The notes below the pieces were generated by a model. That model was given only the letters and a program-made list of their open reading frames with translations, did no database searches and was not told where the DNA came from. Made by a program: the position numbers and the translations under genes. Source: Palsa-504 sp963808615 (GTDB taxonomy: Bacteria; Actinomycetota; Actinomycetes; Streptosporangiales; Streptosporangiaceae). From it: a stretch of DNA of 64,000 nucleotides. Below, in pieces: positions 16,323 through 27,200 of this stretch. How positions within the stretch are numbered: the stretch's first letter is position 1; each line of letters opens with the position of its first letter. The stretch covers positions 124,001 to 188,000 of the forward strand of contig CAWEGV010000013.1 of NCBI GenBank assembly GCA_963808615.1. The letters are read 5' to 3'.

Positions 16323-17246
16323 TTAGCTGGCGGCCTGCGGCGGTGCCGGCTGCGCCGCCTGCTGGCCGGCGGCCTGGGCTTGGATGAAGGCGGCGATCCG
16401 GTCGTTCAGCTCGTCGATCCGGTTGAAGCCGCCGTGGCTGCCGGGCACGATGGCGACCTGCGCGTGCGGCATGAGGCTTCCCCGGGCGCGGGCCTCCGCC
16501 GGGGTCAGCATGGCGCTGCGCGCACCGGTGATCAGCAGGACCGGCACGCTGATCGCGCGGAGTTCGTCGTCGGTGAGGATGGCGGGGAACTTCGGCTCCA
16601 TCCGGTAGCCGCGGCTGCCTGCCCACATGAGCGTCATCAGCTCCCGCTCCAGCATGGCCGGGCTGTCCAGCCACCGGGCGAGGCGGCGGCGCAGCGGCAC
16701 CGGGGTCAGGCTGGCCAGGCCGCTGATAGTGAACCACCACCAGAAGCGGGCGTCGAGCTTGGTGAGCCCGGCGGGGTCGAGCAGTGTGATGGAGGCGACC
16801 CGCCCGGACGCGCGGATCGCCTGGTTCATGGCCACCCAGCCGCCCCAGGACAGCCCGACCAGGTGCGCCGGGCGGTCGCTGAGCTTGCCGAGCAGCTCAT
16901 CCAGCCAGGCCGCGCAGGACTCCGGCGGGGTGAGCGGGGCGCGCAGGATGCTGGGGTTCGGGTCGCCGGGCGCGTCGACCCCGTATACCGGGCCGGCCTT
17001 GGCGAGCGCGGCGACGTGCGGGTACCAGCCCGAGGCGTTGAACCCGGCCCCGGTGAGCAGCACGACCGGCTCCCCGCCGGGATGAGGCCGGTAGGCATGC
17101 ACCCGCGTGGTCGTGGTCGCGGTCTCGATATCGAACTCTTCCACCGGCTGCGGCCACAGCGCGAAGACCCGCTCGTAGGCGGCCATGAACTTCTCTCTAG
17201 CTGCTTCGCTCACCCACGATCCCACCTCGGCCTTGGGTGCCAGCAC
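16323..17246 (-). CDS. Alpha/beta hydrolase
   Basis: A 307-residue cytoplasmic hydrolase. The oxyanion region is VVLLTGAGFNASGW, the nucleophile elbow is LVGLSWGGWVAMNQ, the acid lies in the VLLITGARSAM block, and the base His in VPGSHGGFNRID. Substrates for this subgroup are unknown. It is transcribed away from a TetR gene; the 119 bp between them contain a perfect palindrome, so it is probably the TetR target. An Ala/Gln/Pro tail of about 20 residues closes the protein. Confidence 0.87.
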   Translation of the reverse strand: MLAPKAEVGSWVSEAAREKFMAAYERVFALWPQPVEEFDIETATTTTRVHAYRPHPGGEPVVLLTGAGFNASGWYPHVAALAKAGPVYGVDAPGDPNPSILRAPLTPPESCAAWLDELLGKLSDRPAHLVGLSWGGWVAMNQAIRASGRVASITLLDPAGLTKLDARFWWWFTISGLASLTPVPLRRRLARWLDSPAMLERELMTLMWAGSRGYRMEPKFPAILTDDELRAISVPVLLITGARSAMLTPAEARARGSLMPHAQVAIVPGSHGGFNRIDELNDRIAAFIQAQAAGQQAAQPAPPQAAS

Positions 17247-17298
17247 GTTCAGCCTCCTCGCGGGACGCTACCTAGCGGGCCGTCCTGCCCGCCTCCTA

Positions 17299-17316
17299 AT
17301 GATACGACTGTATCAT
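17299..17316. promoter_or_regulatory. TetR-type operator palindrome
   Basis: ATGATAC-GACT-GTATCAT, a perfect 7-bp inverted repeat with a 4-bp centre, lies in the divergent interval between the hydrolase and TetR genes. Position and symmetry fit an operator for the TetR protein acting on both promoters. Confidence 0.7.
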
Positions 17317-17365
17317 GAAGGGGCCAGATGAGTAAAGGACGGGTAAAGAAAGATACGGTGAGCGG

Positions 17366-18004
17366 GTGCCGAAGCGGGTCGATCACGAGGAGCGGCGGCG
17401 GCAGATTGCGGAGGCGCTGCTCCGGACGGCCGCCGTGCGCGGGCTGCACGCCGCCGGCATGCGTGAGGTCGCGGCCGAGGCCGGCGTGTCCCTGCGGCTA
17501 GTCCAGTACTACTTCGGCACTAAGGAAGAGCTCCTGCTGGCCGCTATGCAGCACCTGGCGGCCCGGTTTGGCGCGCGGGCGGTGGCGCGGTTCAAGGAGG
17601 CCAGCGAGTCAGGCGGCCTGGCTAGCCCACGCGACGTGATCGCGGCCATCCTCGCCGAGGCGCTGCCCGCCGACGACGACAGGCGCACTTTCTACGTCGT
17701 TTACACGGCCTACCTGGCGCTCTCGCTGACCGATCCGGCGCTGGCCATCGCGCCGCTGGTCAAGAACTCCGACGCGGTGATCGACGTGGTGGCCGCCCAG
17801 TTGCGGGCGGCCCAGGCCGCCGACGACACGCCGGTTAACCTGGACCCGGATCTGGAAGCCTTCAGCCTGACGGCCATGTCCGCGGGACTTGCCACGAGCG
17901 TCCTGGCCGGCCAGTCCTCGATCCAGCAAGCTCAAGCCGTCATCGACTACCACCTGGACCGCCTGTTGCCCGCATCCCGGCCAGCGTTACGCCGAGACCC
18001 ATAA
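17366..18004 (+). CDS. TetR family transcriptional regulator
   Basis: A 212-residue protein from the GTG at 17366. The N-terminal helix-turn-helix reads HEERRRQIAEALLRTAA, then MREVAAEAGVSLRLVQYYFG, the canonical TetR recognition helix. The C-terminal helices form a ligand pocket of the TetR_C_6/BetI-like sort. It is divergent from an alpha/beta hydrolase and very likely represses it through the palindrome at 17299-17316. Bases 18005-18223 downstream are less GC-rich and show no gene. Confidence 0.9.
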   Translation: MPKRVDHEERRRQIAEALLRTAAVRGLHAAGMREVAAEAGVSLRLVQYYFGTKEELLLAAMQHLAARFGARAVARFKEASESGGLASPRDVIAAILAEALPADDDRRTFYVVYTAYLALSLTDPALAIAPLVKNSDAVIDVVAAQLRAAQAADDTPVNLDPDLEAFSLTAMSAGLATSVLAGQSSIQQAQAVIDYHLDRLLPASRPALRRDP

Positions 18005-18223
18005 GTGTCGCTGGAGCATTAGCCGGATCAATTCAGCAGGATCACAACATTGTTCAGCGGGAATACGGCATGCCCAGCGGAATGGGCAGCATTTGAGCAG
18101 AGAGCCGCTAGGCAAGGATATTTTCCCCGCTCGCGGATGTGGCACTTTCGCCATCGTGGTTTCCGCTAAATGGCCGGCCGCGCAGTGCCATAGGCCCGGT
18201 AGAAGCTACCGCGAAGCGGTGAC

Positions 18224-18485
18224 ATGCCAGTGAACGTCCGGTTCAGCCTGCTCGGCCCGGTGCGCGCCTGGCGTGGCCCAGCCGAGCTGGATCGGGGTCC
18301 AGGCCAGCAGCGCGCACTCCTAGTTCTGCTGGTGATAAGAGCCAATCAGCTCGCCTCCATCGATGACATCATCGATCTCCTGCGGGGGGCAGGACCCGCC
18401 CGGCAGCGCCGTCAACATCATCCACAAGTACATCGGCTCTGTCCGGCGTCTACTCGGGCCGGGCCTCGTGCTCGAATACCGGTAA
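18224..18485 (+). pseudogene. SARP/AfsR-type regulator, N-terminal fragment
   Basis: VRFSLLGPVRAWRGPAELD and GPGQQRALLVLLVIRANQLA are the start of a SARP DNA-binding domain. In the G6 run at 18384-18389 one extra base shifts the frame; the natural reading continues in another frame as QDPPGSAVNIIHKYIGSVRR and stops at 18485. Everything after the OmpR-like DNA-binding region, including the BTAD domain, is absent. SARP proteins activate antibiotic clusters, so this may be scar tissue of a lost secondary-metabolite locus. The IS4 element sits 65 bp downstream. Confidence 0.8.
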
Positions 18486-18540
18486 TCAACCGCATGACCG
18501 AATCAACCGCAGTAATTCCGCATCGCGGAACTTATCACCC

Positions 18541-18550
18541 GGTCATGAGG
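18541..18550 (+). repeat. Left 10-bp target-site duplication of the IS element
   Basis: GGTCATGAGG immediately precedes the left end of the insertion sequence and is repeated exactly at 20140-20149. Confidence 0.95.
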
Positions 18551-20139
18551 CAATGCCGCTTAGCGTAAGTTGATCTTGGTTTGCCTGGCGTGTCCCTCGG
18601 GACGGTTCGGCTGGTTGCCGGCATGATCGCGGGTCATGGCACAGACTGGCGGTGTGGCCGGGGGCCGTTTGAGCGACTGGATCTCCCTGGGCGTGCTGGC
18701 GTCCTGGGTGTCCCGCGATGCGGTCGACGAGGCCGTCGAGGTGACGGGGAAGACGGCGAAGCGGAGGGGTGGCAAGCTCCCGCCGCAGGTCATGGTGTAT
18801 TTCGTGATGGGCCTGGCCCTGTTCGCCGAAGAGGATTATGAGGAGGTCTGGACCCGGATCACGGAAACGCTTGCGGGCTGGGGCTGCTGGGATGACTCGC
18901 AGGCGGACGTGACCACGGGCGGGATCACCCAGGCCCGGCAAAGGCTCGGCCACGAGCCGGTGAAGGAGACGTTCGCGCAGGTCGCGCGGCCGGTCGCGAC
19001 GCTGGAGACCGAAGGCGCGTTCCTCGGGCCATGGCGGAAGATGAGCATCGACGGCCTGGAATGGGACGTGCCCGGCACGAAGGCGAACGCGGCGGAGTTC
19101 GGGTACCCCGGTGCCGGGAAGGACGGCACCCCGGCGGCGTTTCCCAAGGCCAGGGCCGTGACGATCGGCGAGTGCGCGTCGCACGCTCCGGTGCTGGCGG
19201 CGATCGGGCCGTGCGTCTCCAAAGGCAGCGGCGAGCAGTCGCTGGCGCGGGAGCTGTACCCGCGGCTGGAAGAGGACTGGCTGCTGATCGCGGACCGGAA
19301 CTTCTATAACTGGCAGGACTGGTGCACGGCCGCGGGCACCGGGGCCGCGCTGCTGTGGCGGGTCAAGGCGGACCTGACCCTGCAGCCGCTGGAGTTCCAC
19401 CGTGACGGCTCCTACACATCCGTGCTGGTCAATCCCAAGATCAGGGGCGGTGCAAGGCAGCAGCTCATCGACGCGGCCCGGGGCGGCGAGGACCTGGACC
19501 CAGGCAAAGCCCGCCGCGTCCGGGTGGTCGAATACATGGTCCCCGATCGCGACGGCGACGGGAAAGACGAGGTCATCGCCCTGATCACCACCATCACGAC
19601 ATGGACGGACGCGCCCGCCCCGGTCCTGGCGGCCGCGTACCACGAACGCTGGGAACATGAAACCGGGAACAAGCAGGTCAAGACGTTCCTGCGCGGCCCG
19701 GGAAAGATCCTGCGCTCGCAGTCCCCGGACATGGTCAAGCAGGAGATCTGGGGCTACTTCCTCACCCATTATGCGGTCACCGCCCTGATCTGCACCGCCG
19801 CCACGAACGCCGGCATCGACCCCGACCGGGTGAAGTTCAAGCGGGCCATCCGCATCATCCGCCGGGCCGATGACCCGGCTTTCCCCCCCTGACCAGCGAC
19901 AACGGCTCCTCGACCGCGTCATGGCCTGCATCGCCGACCCGCGGAAGCTCAACGAGAAACGCGAACGCAGCTACCCGCGCGTCGTCAAGCGAGCCCGGCA
20001 CAACTCCTACCGGGTCAAGAAGCCCGGCCAGCACGGCACACGCCACGATGCCCCCGCGACCATCAAACTCGTCAACCCTGTCCTAACCAGGGATAACACC
20101 CGCACCGCGGCATTACCTAAAACAAGCTAAGCGGCATTG
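18551..20139 (+). mobile_element. Complete IS4-family insertion sequence (1,589 bp)
   Basis: The ends are perfect 14-bp inverted repeats: CAATGCCGCTTAGC at 18551-18564 and its complement at 20126-20139. They are flanked by a 10-bp direct repeat, a length typical of IS4-family transposition. One transposase gene fills the element. Undamaged ends and an exact target duplication mean the insertion is recent in comparison with the surrounding decayed genes. It landed between the SARP fragment and the signal peptidase II gene. Confidence 0.95.
18636..20130 (+). CDS. IS4 family DDE transposase, C-terminus in a shifted frame
   Basis: The main frame (18636-19892, 418 residues) has an N-terminal IS4-type domain, the first Asp in MSIDGLEWDVPGT, the second in LLIADRNFYNWQD, and a perfect Y-(2)-R-(3)-E-(6)-K signature in YHERWEHETGNKQVK. 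It stops at 19892, just after a C7 run (19883-19889). Family-like C-terminal sequence (RLLDRVMACIADPRKLNEKR, SYPRVVKRARHNSYRVKKPG) continues in the +1 frame to 20130. Removing one C would restore a protein of about 497 residues. This may be an inactivating indel or a read error; programmed IS frameshifts are normally -1. Confidence 0.88.
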
Positions 20140-20149
20140 GGTCATGAGG
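20140..20149 (+). repeat. Right 10-bp target-site duplication of the IS element
   Basis: GGTCATGAGG, identical to 18541-18550, directly follows the right end of the insertion sequence. The 228 bp from here to the signal peptidase gene are GC-rich and show no gene. Confidence 0.95.
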
Positions 20150-20377
20150 CGGGTGAGGCACCCAGGCCCGGTGAGCAGCCGCCGGACCGGACACGCCGGC
20201 CCGCGCCGCGCGGCCGGGTGCCCAGCGCGCACCGGCCGGACGGCGATCCGCCCGCGGGCCGGCGCCGCCCAGCGATCCCGGCCCGGGGCCCTCCTGGCCG
20301 GGATAATGCTCCTCCGGGACCACCCGGCCCGGGACCATGCGGCTGGGGCGGCCTGCTAGCAGGTCCGGGTGGTGAGG

Positions 20378-21040
20378 TCAGGGACTTTGCATGGGGTCCG
20401 GCCCGGCGGAGTGCTCGCAGGCCGGGGTGGCGGCAGGGGCCGGGGCGGCCGGGGCGGCGGAGGCTCGGGTGCCGTCGAGTCGGAGGCCACGTAGGGCTAG
20501 CAGGGCGATCAGGACAGCCGCGCAGGTGATGGAGCTGTCGGCCAGGTTGAAGGTCCACGGGAAGTGCGGCAGGTTGATCCAGTCGATGACCCGGCCGCGC
20601 ATGGGGCCAGGGGCGCGGAACAGCCGGTCGCCGAGGTTCCCGGCGGCCCCGCCGAGCAGCAGGCCGAGCCCGGCCGACCAGGCCAGGCTGCGCAGCCGCC
20701 GGGCGGTGTGCACGACGAAGGCGATCACGCCGCACACGAACAGGGTGATGATCACGGTGTAGGAGGTGCCGAGGCTGAACGCGGCGCCTGCATTGAAGGT
20801 CAGGGACAGCGTGATCAGGCCGCCTAGCAGCCGGACCGGCGGATGGCCGGCCAGGTGGCCGAGGACCAGGGCCTTGGAGACCGCGTCGGCGGTGACCACG
20901 ACGGCTGCCACCGAGGCCATCAGGGCCAGGCACCGAACCGACCGGTGACCCGAGACGGCCGTAGACGGGGCGGCGGCCGTAGACGGGGCGGCGGCCGCCG
21001 GCGGGGCGGCACCGGGAGAGGGCGGGGCGGGGTCGGGCAT
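20378..21040 (-). CDS. lspA: Signal peptidase II (lipoprotein signal peptidase)
   Basis: A 220-residue membrane protease that removes signal peptides from prolipoproteins. Four hydrophobic helices are present, with the family motifs LTFNAGAAFSLG, LLLGGAAGNLGDRLF (first catalytic Asp) and VIDWINLPHFPWTFNLADSS (second catalytic Asp). Unusual are a 30-residue Pro/Ala/Ser N-terminal extension, partly encoded by a doubled 18-bp repeat, and an Ala/Pro-rich tail. The ATG shares a base with the stop of the second tricorn gene (TGATG). It is therefore translated with the protease genes rather than sitting at the usual ileS-lspA-rluD locus, which suggests an accessory paralogue. Confidence 0.9.
   Translation of the reverse strand: MPDPAPPSPGAAPPAAAAPSTAAAPSTAVSGHRSVRCLALMASVAAVVVTADAVSKALVLGHLAGHPPVRLLGGLITLSLTFNAGAAFSLGTSYTVIITLFVCGVIAFVVHTARRLRSLAWSAGLGLLLGGAAGNLGDRLFRAPGPMRGRVIDWINLPHFPWTFNLADSSITCAAVLIALLALRGLRLDGTRASAAPAAPAPAATPACEHSAGPDPMQSP
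20958..20993. repeat. 18-bp tandem duplication in the lspA 5' coding region
   Basis: GCCGTAGACGGGGCGGCG occurs twice in direct succession and adds one six-residue unit (AAPSTA) to the N-terminal extension of LspA. Confidence 0.9.
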
Positions 21041-24000
21041 CAGCTGGGGCGCGGGGGGAGCGGGGGGCGGGCCTTGACCGGGCCGGTGGCGGTGTCCGGC
21101 GGGAGCGGGGGCGGCTGCTTGTCTAGTGCCTCCAGGGCCAGCTGAACGGCGGTCTCCAGCTGCGCGTCGCGGCCGGCGGCCTGGTCGTCCGGGGTGTTCA
21201 GCACCTCGACGTCGGGGTCGACGCCGTGGTTTTCCACCCCCCAGCCGTACTCGTCGAAGGAGAACGCGAACCGGGGCACGGTGATGCTGGTGCCGTCGAC
21301 CAGGGACTGATAGCCCTCGATGCCGACCACGCCGCCCCAGGTCCTGGCGCCGACCACGGGGCCCAGGCCGAGCACACGGACGGCGGCGGTGACGATGTCG
21401 CCGTCGGAGCCGGCGAACTCGTCGGCCACCGTGACCATCGGGCCGCGGCGGGCCTCCAGCGGCCAGGTTTCCGGCTGCAGCCAGCGGCCGGTGCCCCAGG
21501 CGATGACGCGCCGGGCCAGCTTCTCCACCACCAGCTGGGAGATGTGCCCGCCGCTGTTGCCGCGCACGTCGAAGATCAGCCCGTCGCGGCCCATCTCGGT
21601 GCGCAGGTCACGGTGGAAGTGAGCCCAGCCCTCCCCCATCATGTCCGGGATGTGCAGGTAGCCCAGCCGCCCCTCGGACAGCTCGCGGACCAGCCGGCGA
21701 CGGCTGGCCACCCAGTCCTGGTAGCGCAGCCGCCGCTCGCCGCGCAGCGGCACCACGACCGCGGCGCGGCGCGGGCCCGAGGCGGCGGGCTGGACGGTCA
21801 GCTCGACCGGCAGGCCGGCGGTCCCGGCCAGCAGCGGCCACGGGCCGCGCACCGGGTCGACCGGCTGGCCGTCCACCGCCACCAGCTCGTCGCCAGCATG
21901 GACGCCCGCGCCGGGCGCGGCCAGCGGCGAACGGGCCCGCGGGTCAGACGACTCGCCCGGCAGCACCCGGTCCACCACCCACCGCCCCGAACCATCCCGC
22001 GAGATGTCCGCGCCCAGCTGGCCCACGACCGGGCCGCCGGCCCGCGCCGTCCTCGTCGGCCTGGGCCACGTAGCCGTGCGAGGTGCCGAGCTCGCCGAGC
22101 AGCTCCCAGAGCAGGTCGGCGAAGTCCGGGGCACCGCGGATCCGGTCCAGCAGCGGCCGGTAGTCCGCCAGCACGGCGTCCCAGTCGATACCGGACATGT
22201 CCGGGGTCCAGAAGTCCCGGCGGATGATCCGCCCCGCCTCGGCGAAGGCGTGCCGCCACATGGCCGCCGGGTCGGCGGTGAACCTGGCCCGCGAGGTGTC
22301 GACCGTGACGGACTCGCCGTCGTCGTCGCGCTTGCCTGATGACGGCATGACCCGCAGCTCATCGTGGTCGCGGACGACCAGGCGGGTGCCGTCGCCGCTG
22401 ACGTCGAACCAGTCGAGCTCGTCGGCCAGCTCGGTCACCTCGCGCTTGCGCAGGTCGTAGCGCTCCAGCGCCGGGCGCGGCGTGTCGTCGTCCACCGCCG
22501 CGCCGCCCTCGCCGAGCACGCCGCTGACCGGCCCGCGCCGCCAGGCCAGGCCGCCCTTGACCGCCTGCAGCGCGGAGTAGCGCGCCTCGGTCACCGGGAT
22601 CGGCACCACGCGCCCGGTCAGGCCGTCGGCGTCGATCGTCACCGCGGCCGGCTCGGCAGAGTCGTCGCGGGAATCGCGGGAGTCGCCGGACTCGCCGCCC
22701 GGCGGCCGCCCTTCGGCCAGCGGCCCGAACGGAGACGGGGTCTGCGCCGCCAGCGGCAGCAGGTAGGGGCGGCCGCCGTACGGGAACGACATGTCGAACG
22801 ACTGCGCGTCGTAGACCGGGTCGAAGCTGCGCACCGACAGGAAGGCCAGGTACAGCCCGTCGGCGGTGAAGACGGGATCGGTGTCGGCGAACCGGCCGTC
22901 GGTCGCGTCGATGATCTCGCCGTCGGCCAGCCGGGCGACCCGGATCCGGGACAGCGGCCGTGGTCCGGGCTGGCACCAGGCCAGCCAGGCCGAATCCGGC
23001 GACCAGCACAGGCCCTCGACCGGCCCGTCGCCACCCGCGGCCAGCTGGGCGACCCGGCCGGAGGCGACGTCCACGGTCAGCAGCCGGCCGTCGTGCGCCG
23101 CCACGGCCAGCGTGGCCGCGTCCGGCGAGGCGGCCAGGTCCATCACGTGACCGAGCTCGCCCTCGGCAATCCGGGCGGTGCCGGGCTCGCCGGATACCGC
23201 GGCGGTCTCCAGCGCGTCCGGGCCGCCGGCGTCGGTGACCCAGGCCACCCGGCCGGTCTGGCCGAGCACCCGCGGCATCCGGGCCCGGGCCTCGGCATCG
23301 ACGTGCAGGGCCCGGGCCGGGCCGTCCTGGTGCGTCAGCCAGTGCACCGTGCCGCGCACCTCGACCACGCTGGCCTGGCCGGTCCGGTCGCAGTCCAGGC
23401 TGCCCAGGTGGTCGGCGGCGGAGATGAGCCGGGGGGCCCGGGCGGCCGAAGGCGAGCCGAGGGTCACCTCCAACGGGTGCGGCCCGGCGGCGTCGGGACC
23501 GTCCAGCAGCCACAGGTCGCCGGCCACGTGATAGATGATCCGCTGGCCGTCGGTGGCCGGGTTCCTGGCGTACATGCCGTCGTGATCTGTGTGCCGGCGC
23601 AGGCCGGTGCCGTCCAGCGCGCAGGAGTAGATGTTGCCGGTCCCCTCGTGATCGGACAGGAAGAACAGCCGGTCCCCGATCAGCATCGGGCTGCCCAGCT
23701 GGCCGTCCAGCTCCGTCAGCACCCGGGTGAAGCGGGAAGGGGAGGTGGGTGGGGGGTCGGCGGGGCGAGCGGTCCACAGCTTGCCGGCCCGGCCGCCGCG
23801 GTACCGCTTCCAGTAGGCGGGCTCGTCACGCGCGGCGGCGGTCAGCAGCGCGGTGCCGCCCTCCTCCAGGGCCAGGTCGTTCACCTGGCCGAACGGCAGC
23901 GGCCGGGGCGGGGCGCCCTCGACCGGGACCGCGAAAGCCCGGCGGTACTTCATGGCCGGCTGGCCTGCCGCGCTGACAGCCAGGATCTCGCCGCCGGCCG

Positions 24001-24283
24001 TCCACCCGGTAACCCGGGTCTGCGGGTCGCCCCAGTAGGTGAGCCGGACCGCGGCGCCGCCTTCGGTATCGGTCAGGTAGACCTCGGGACTGCCGTCGCG
24101 CCAGCTGGTCCAGGCGATCCGGGTCCCGTCCCTGCAGAACCGCGGGTAGCTGACCTGGACCGCGTCGGCGGACAGCCGCCAGGCACGGCCGCCCGCGGCG
24201 GGGGCCAGCCAGACGTCGTCCCCGGCCGCGAAGGTGAGCAGGTCACCGTGAATGTGCGGGTAACGCAGGTAGCCCCGGGCCAT
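21040..24283 (-). pseudogene. Tricorn protease homologue, second tandem copy, frameshifted
   Basis: Starting MARGYLRYPHIHG at 24283, this copy aligns along its whole length with the adjacent upstream-encoded copy: beta-propellers, PDZ, then C-terminal catalytic domain. The frame is lost near 22020-22045. After GTSHGYVAQADEDG the family sequence GQLGADISRDGSGRWVVDRV resumes in another frame, and about four residues are missing relative to the first copy. Otherwise the catalytic Ser-His (GTSH), FAGSDGDIV and GVENHGVDPD motifs are kept. It is a recent pseudogene or a sequence error. The start overlaps the previous stop, and the end overlaps lspA, both as TGATG. Confidence 0.85.
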
Positions 24284-27200
24284 CACGCCGCTCCCTCGGT
24301 CGCCGAAGTTCGCGGGGCCCGCGGCGGCAGCGGCGGGCGGCCCTTGCGCGGGCCGGACGACGGGTCGGGCCGCGGCCGCGGGGGCTGTTTCTCCAGCGCC
24401 TCGAGCGCGAGCCGGACCGCCGTCTCCAGCTGCGGGTCCCGGCCGGCGGCCCAGTCGTCCGGCGAGATCAGCACCTCCACGTCCGGGTCGACGCCGTGAT
24501 TCTCCACCCCCCAGCCCAGCTGGTCGAACGAGAACGCGTACCTGGGCACGGTCAAGTGAGTGCCGTCGACCAGCTCGTGGCCGGGAATGCCGTCGATGCC
24601 GGTCACGCCGCCCCAGGTCCTGGTGCCGACCACGGGCCCTAGGTCGAGCAGGCGGATGGCCGCGGTGACGATGTCGCCGTCGGAGCCGGCGAACTCGTCG
24701 GCCAGGGCGACCATCGGGCCGCGCCTGGCCTCTTCCGGGTACGACTCGGGCTGGGCCCAGCGGCCGATGTCCCAGCCGATGACCCGCCGGGCCAGCTTCT
24801 CCACCACCAGCTGGGAGATGTGCCCGCCGCCGTTGCCGCGCACGTCCATGATCAGGCCGTCGAACTTGAGCTCGGTGCGCAGGTCGCGGTGGAAATGGGC
24901 CCAGCCCTCCCCCATCATGTCCGGGATGTGCAGGTAGCCCAGCCGCCCCTCGGACAGCTCGCGGACCACGCGGCGCCGTCCCGCCACCCAGTCCTGGTAC
25001 CGCAGCCGCCGCTCGTCCCGCAGCGGGACCACGACCGCGGCGCGGCGCGGGCCGGATGCGGGCTGCACAGTGAGCTCGACCGGCTTGCCGGCCGTGCCGG
25101 CCAGCAGCGGCCACGGGCCGCGGACCGGGTCGACCGGCTGGCCGTCCACCGCCACCAGCTCGTCACCGGGCCGGACCGCCACGCCGGGAGCGGCCAGCGG
25201 CGAGCGGGCGCGCGGGTCGGACGACTCGCCCGGCAGCACCCGGTCCACCACCCACCGCCCCGAACCATCCCGCGAGATGTCCGCGCCCAGCTGGCCCATT
25301 GCCGCGCGGCCGTCGCCCGCGGCGCCGAAGAAGTCCTCGCCGGCCTTGATGATGTAGGCGTGCGAGGTGCCGAGCTCGGCCACCGCCTCCCACAGCACGT
25401 CGGCGAAGTCATCCGCGCCGCGGATCCGGTCCAGCAGCGGCTGGTAGTCCCCGAGCACGCCGTCCCAGTCCACGCCGGACATGTCCGGGGTCCAGAAGTT
25501 GCGGCGCATGATGCGGCCCAGCTCGCCGTAGGCGTGCCGCCACAGGGCGGCGGGGTCGGCGGTGAACCTGGCCCGCGACAGGTCGACGGTGACCGCCTCG
25601 TCGGAGTCGTGGTCGTCCTTGGCCTCGGACGGCACCACCCGCAGCTCGTCGTGGTCCTTGATGACCAGCTGGGTGCCGTCGCCGCTGACGTCGAACCAGT
25701 CGAGCTCGTCAGCCAGCTCGGTGACCTCGCGCTTGCGCAGGTCGAACCGCTCGAGCGAGGGACGCGGCGAGTCGTCCTCGACGCGCGCGGCGCTGTCGCC
25801 CAGCACGCCGGTGACCGGCTCGCGCAGCCAGGCCAGGCCGCCCTTGACCGCGGCCAGGCCGGAGTACCTGGCCTCGGGCACGGGTACGCCCACCACGCGG
25901 CTGGCCAGGTCGTCGGGGTCGAGCCAGACCACGGGCCGTTCGGCAGAATCTGATTTGTCCTCGTCCGGCGGATCCTGGCCCACCGGGCGGCCACCGGGCA
26001 GCGGGCCGAACGGCGAAGGGGTATCGGCGGCCAGCGGGACCAGGTACGGGCGGCTGCCGTAGGGGAAGGTCAGGTCGAAGGACTGCGCGTCGTAGACCGG
26101 GTCGAAGCTGCGCACCGACAGGAAGGCCAGGTACAGCCCGTCGGCGGTGAACACCGGGCCGGTGTCGGCGAACCGGCCGTCGGTCACGTCGATGACCTCG
26201 CCGTCGGCCAGCCGGGCCACCCGGATCCGGCGCAGCGGCGACGGCCCGGGCTGGGACCAGGCCAGCCAGGCCGAGTCCGGCGACCAGCACAGCCCGTCGG
26301 CGGCCCCGTCGTCGTCCGAGGCCAGCTCCCGGACCTGCCCCGATTCCACGTCCACGGCCAGCAGCCGGCCGTCGTGCGCGGCGGCGGCCACCGTAGCCCC
26401 GTCCGGGGAAGCAGCCAGGCACAGCACCGTGCCGAGCTGGCCTTCGGCGTGCCGAACGGGCCGTGGCTCGCCATCGACCGACCCGATCTCGAGCGCGTCG
26501 GGGCCGGCGGCGTCGGTGACCCACGCCACCCGGCCGCCCGCACCCAGGACCACGGGCATCCGGGCCCGGGCCTCGGGATCGACGTGCAGCGCGCGCGCCG
26601 GGCCGTCCTTGTGCGTCAGCCAGTGCACGGTGCCGCGTACCTCGACCACGCTGGCCTGGCCGGTCTCGTCGCAGTCCAGGCTGCCCAGGTGGTCCCGCGC
26701 GGTGATCAGGCGGGGCGCCCGGGCGGCGGCCGGGGAACCGAGGCTGACCTCGAGCCGGCGCGGCCCGGCGGCGTCCGGGCCGTCCAGGATCCACAGGTCG
26801 CCAGCCACGTGGTAGACGATCCGCTGGCCGTCGGTGGCCGGGTTCCTGGCGTACCTGCCGTCGTGGTCGGTGTGCCGGGCCAGGCCGGTGCCGTCCAGCG
26901 CGCAGGAGTAGATGTTGCCGGTCCCCTCGTGGTCGGACAGGAAGAACAGCCGGTCCCCGATCAGCATCGGGCTGGTCAGCTGGGAGTCGAGGTCGGCCAG
27001 GATGCGGGTGAACAGGGGGTCGTCCGCGCTGGCGGTCCACAGCTTGCCCGCAGTGCCGCCGCGGTAGCGCTTCCAGTAGGCGGGCTCGCCGCCCATCCGG
27101 CCGGTCTGCAGCGCGGTAGCCGCATGCTCCAGGGCCAGGTCGTTGACCGGGCCGAACGGCAGCCGCCGGGGCGGCGCGCCCTCGACCGGGACCGCGTAGG

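Noticed and set aside
18551..20139. Programmed ribosomal frameshift in the IS4 transposase
   Set aside because: The required shift is +1 at a C7 run with no usual -1 slippery heptamer, so a one-base insertion is simpler.
22364..24499. Long plus-strand frame opposite the second tricorn gene
   Set aside because: The tricorn motifs and the sister copy prove the minus strand; the opposite frame has no recognisable sequence.
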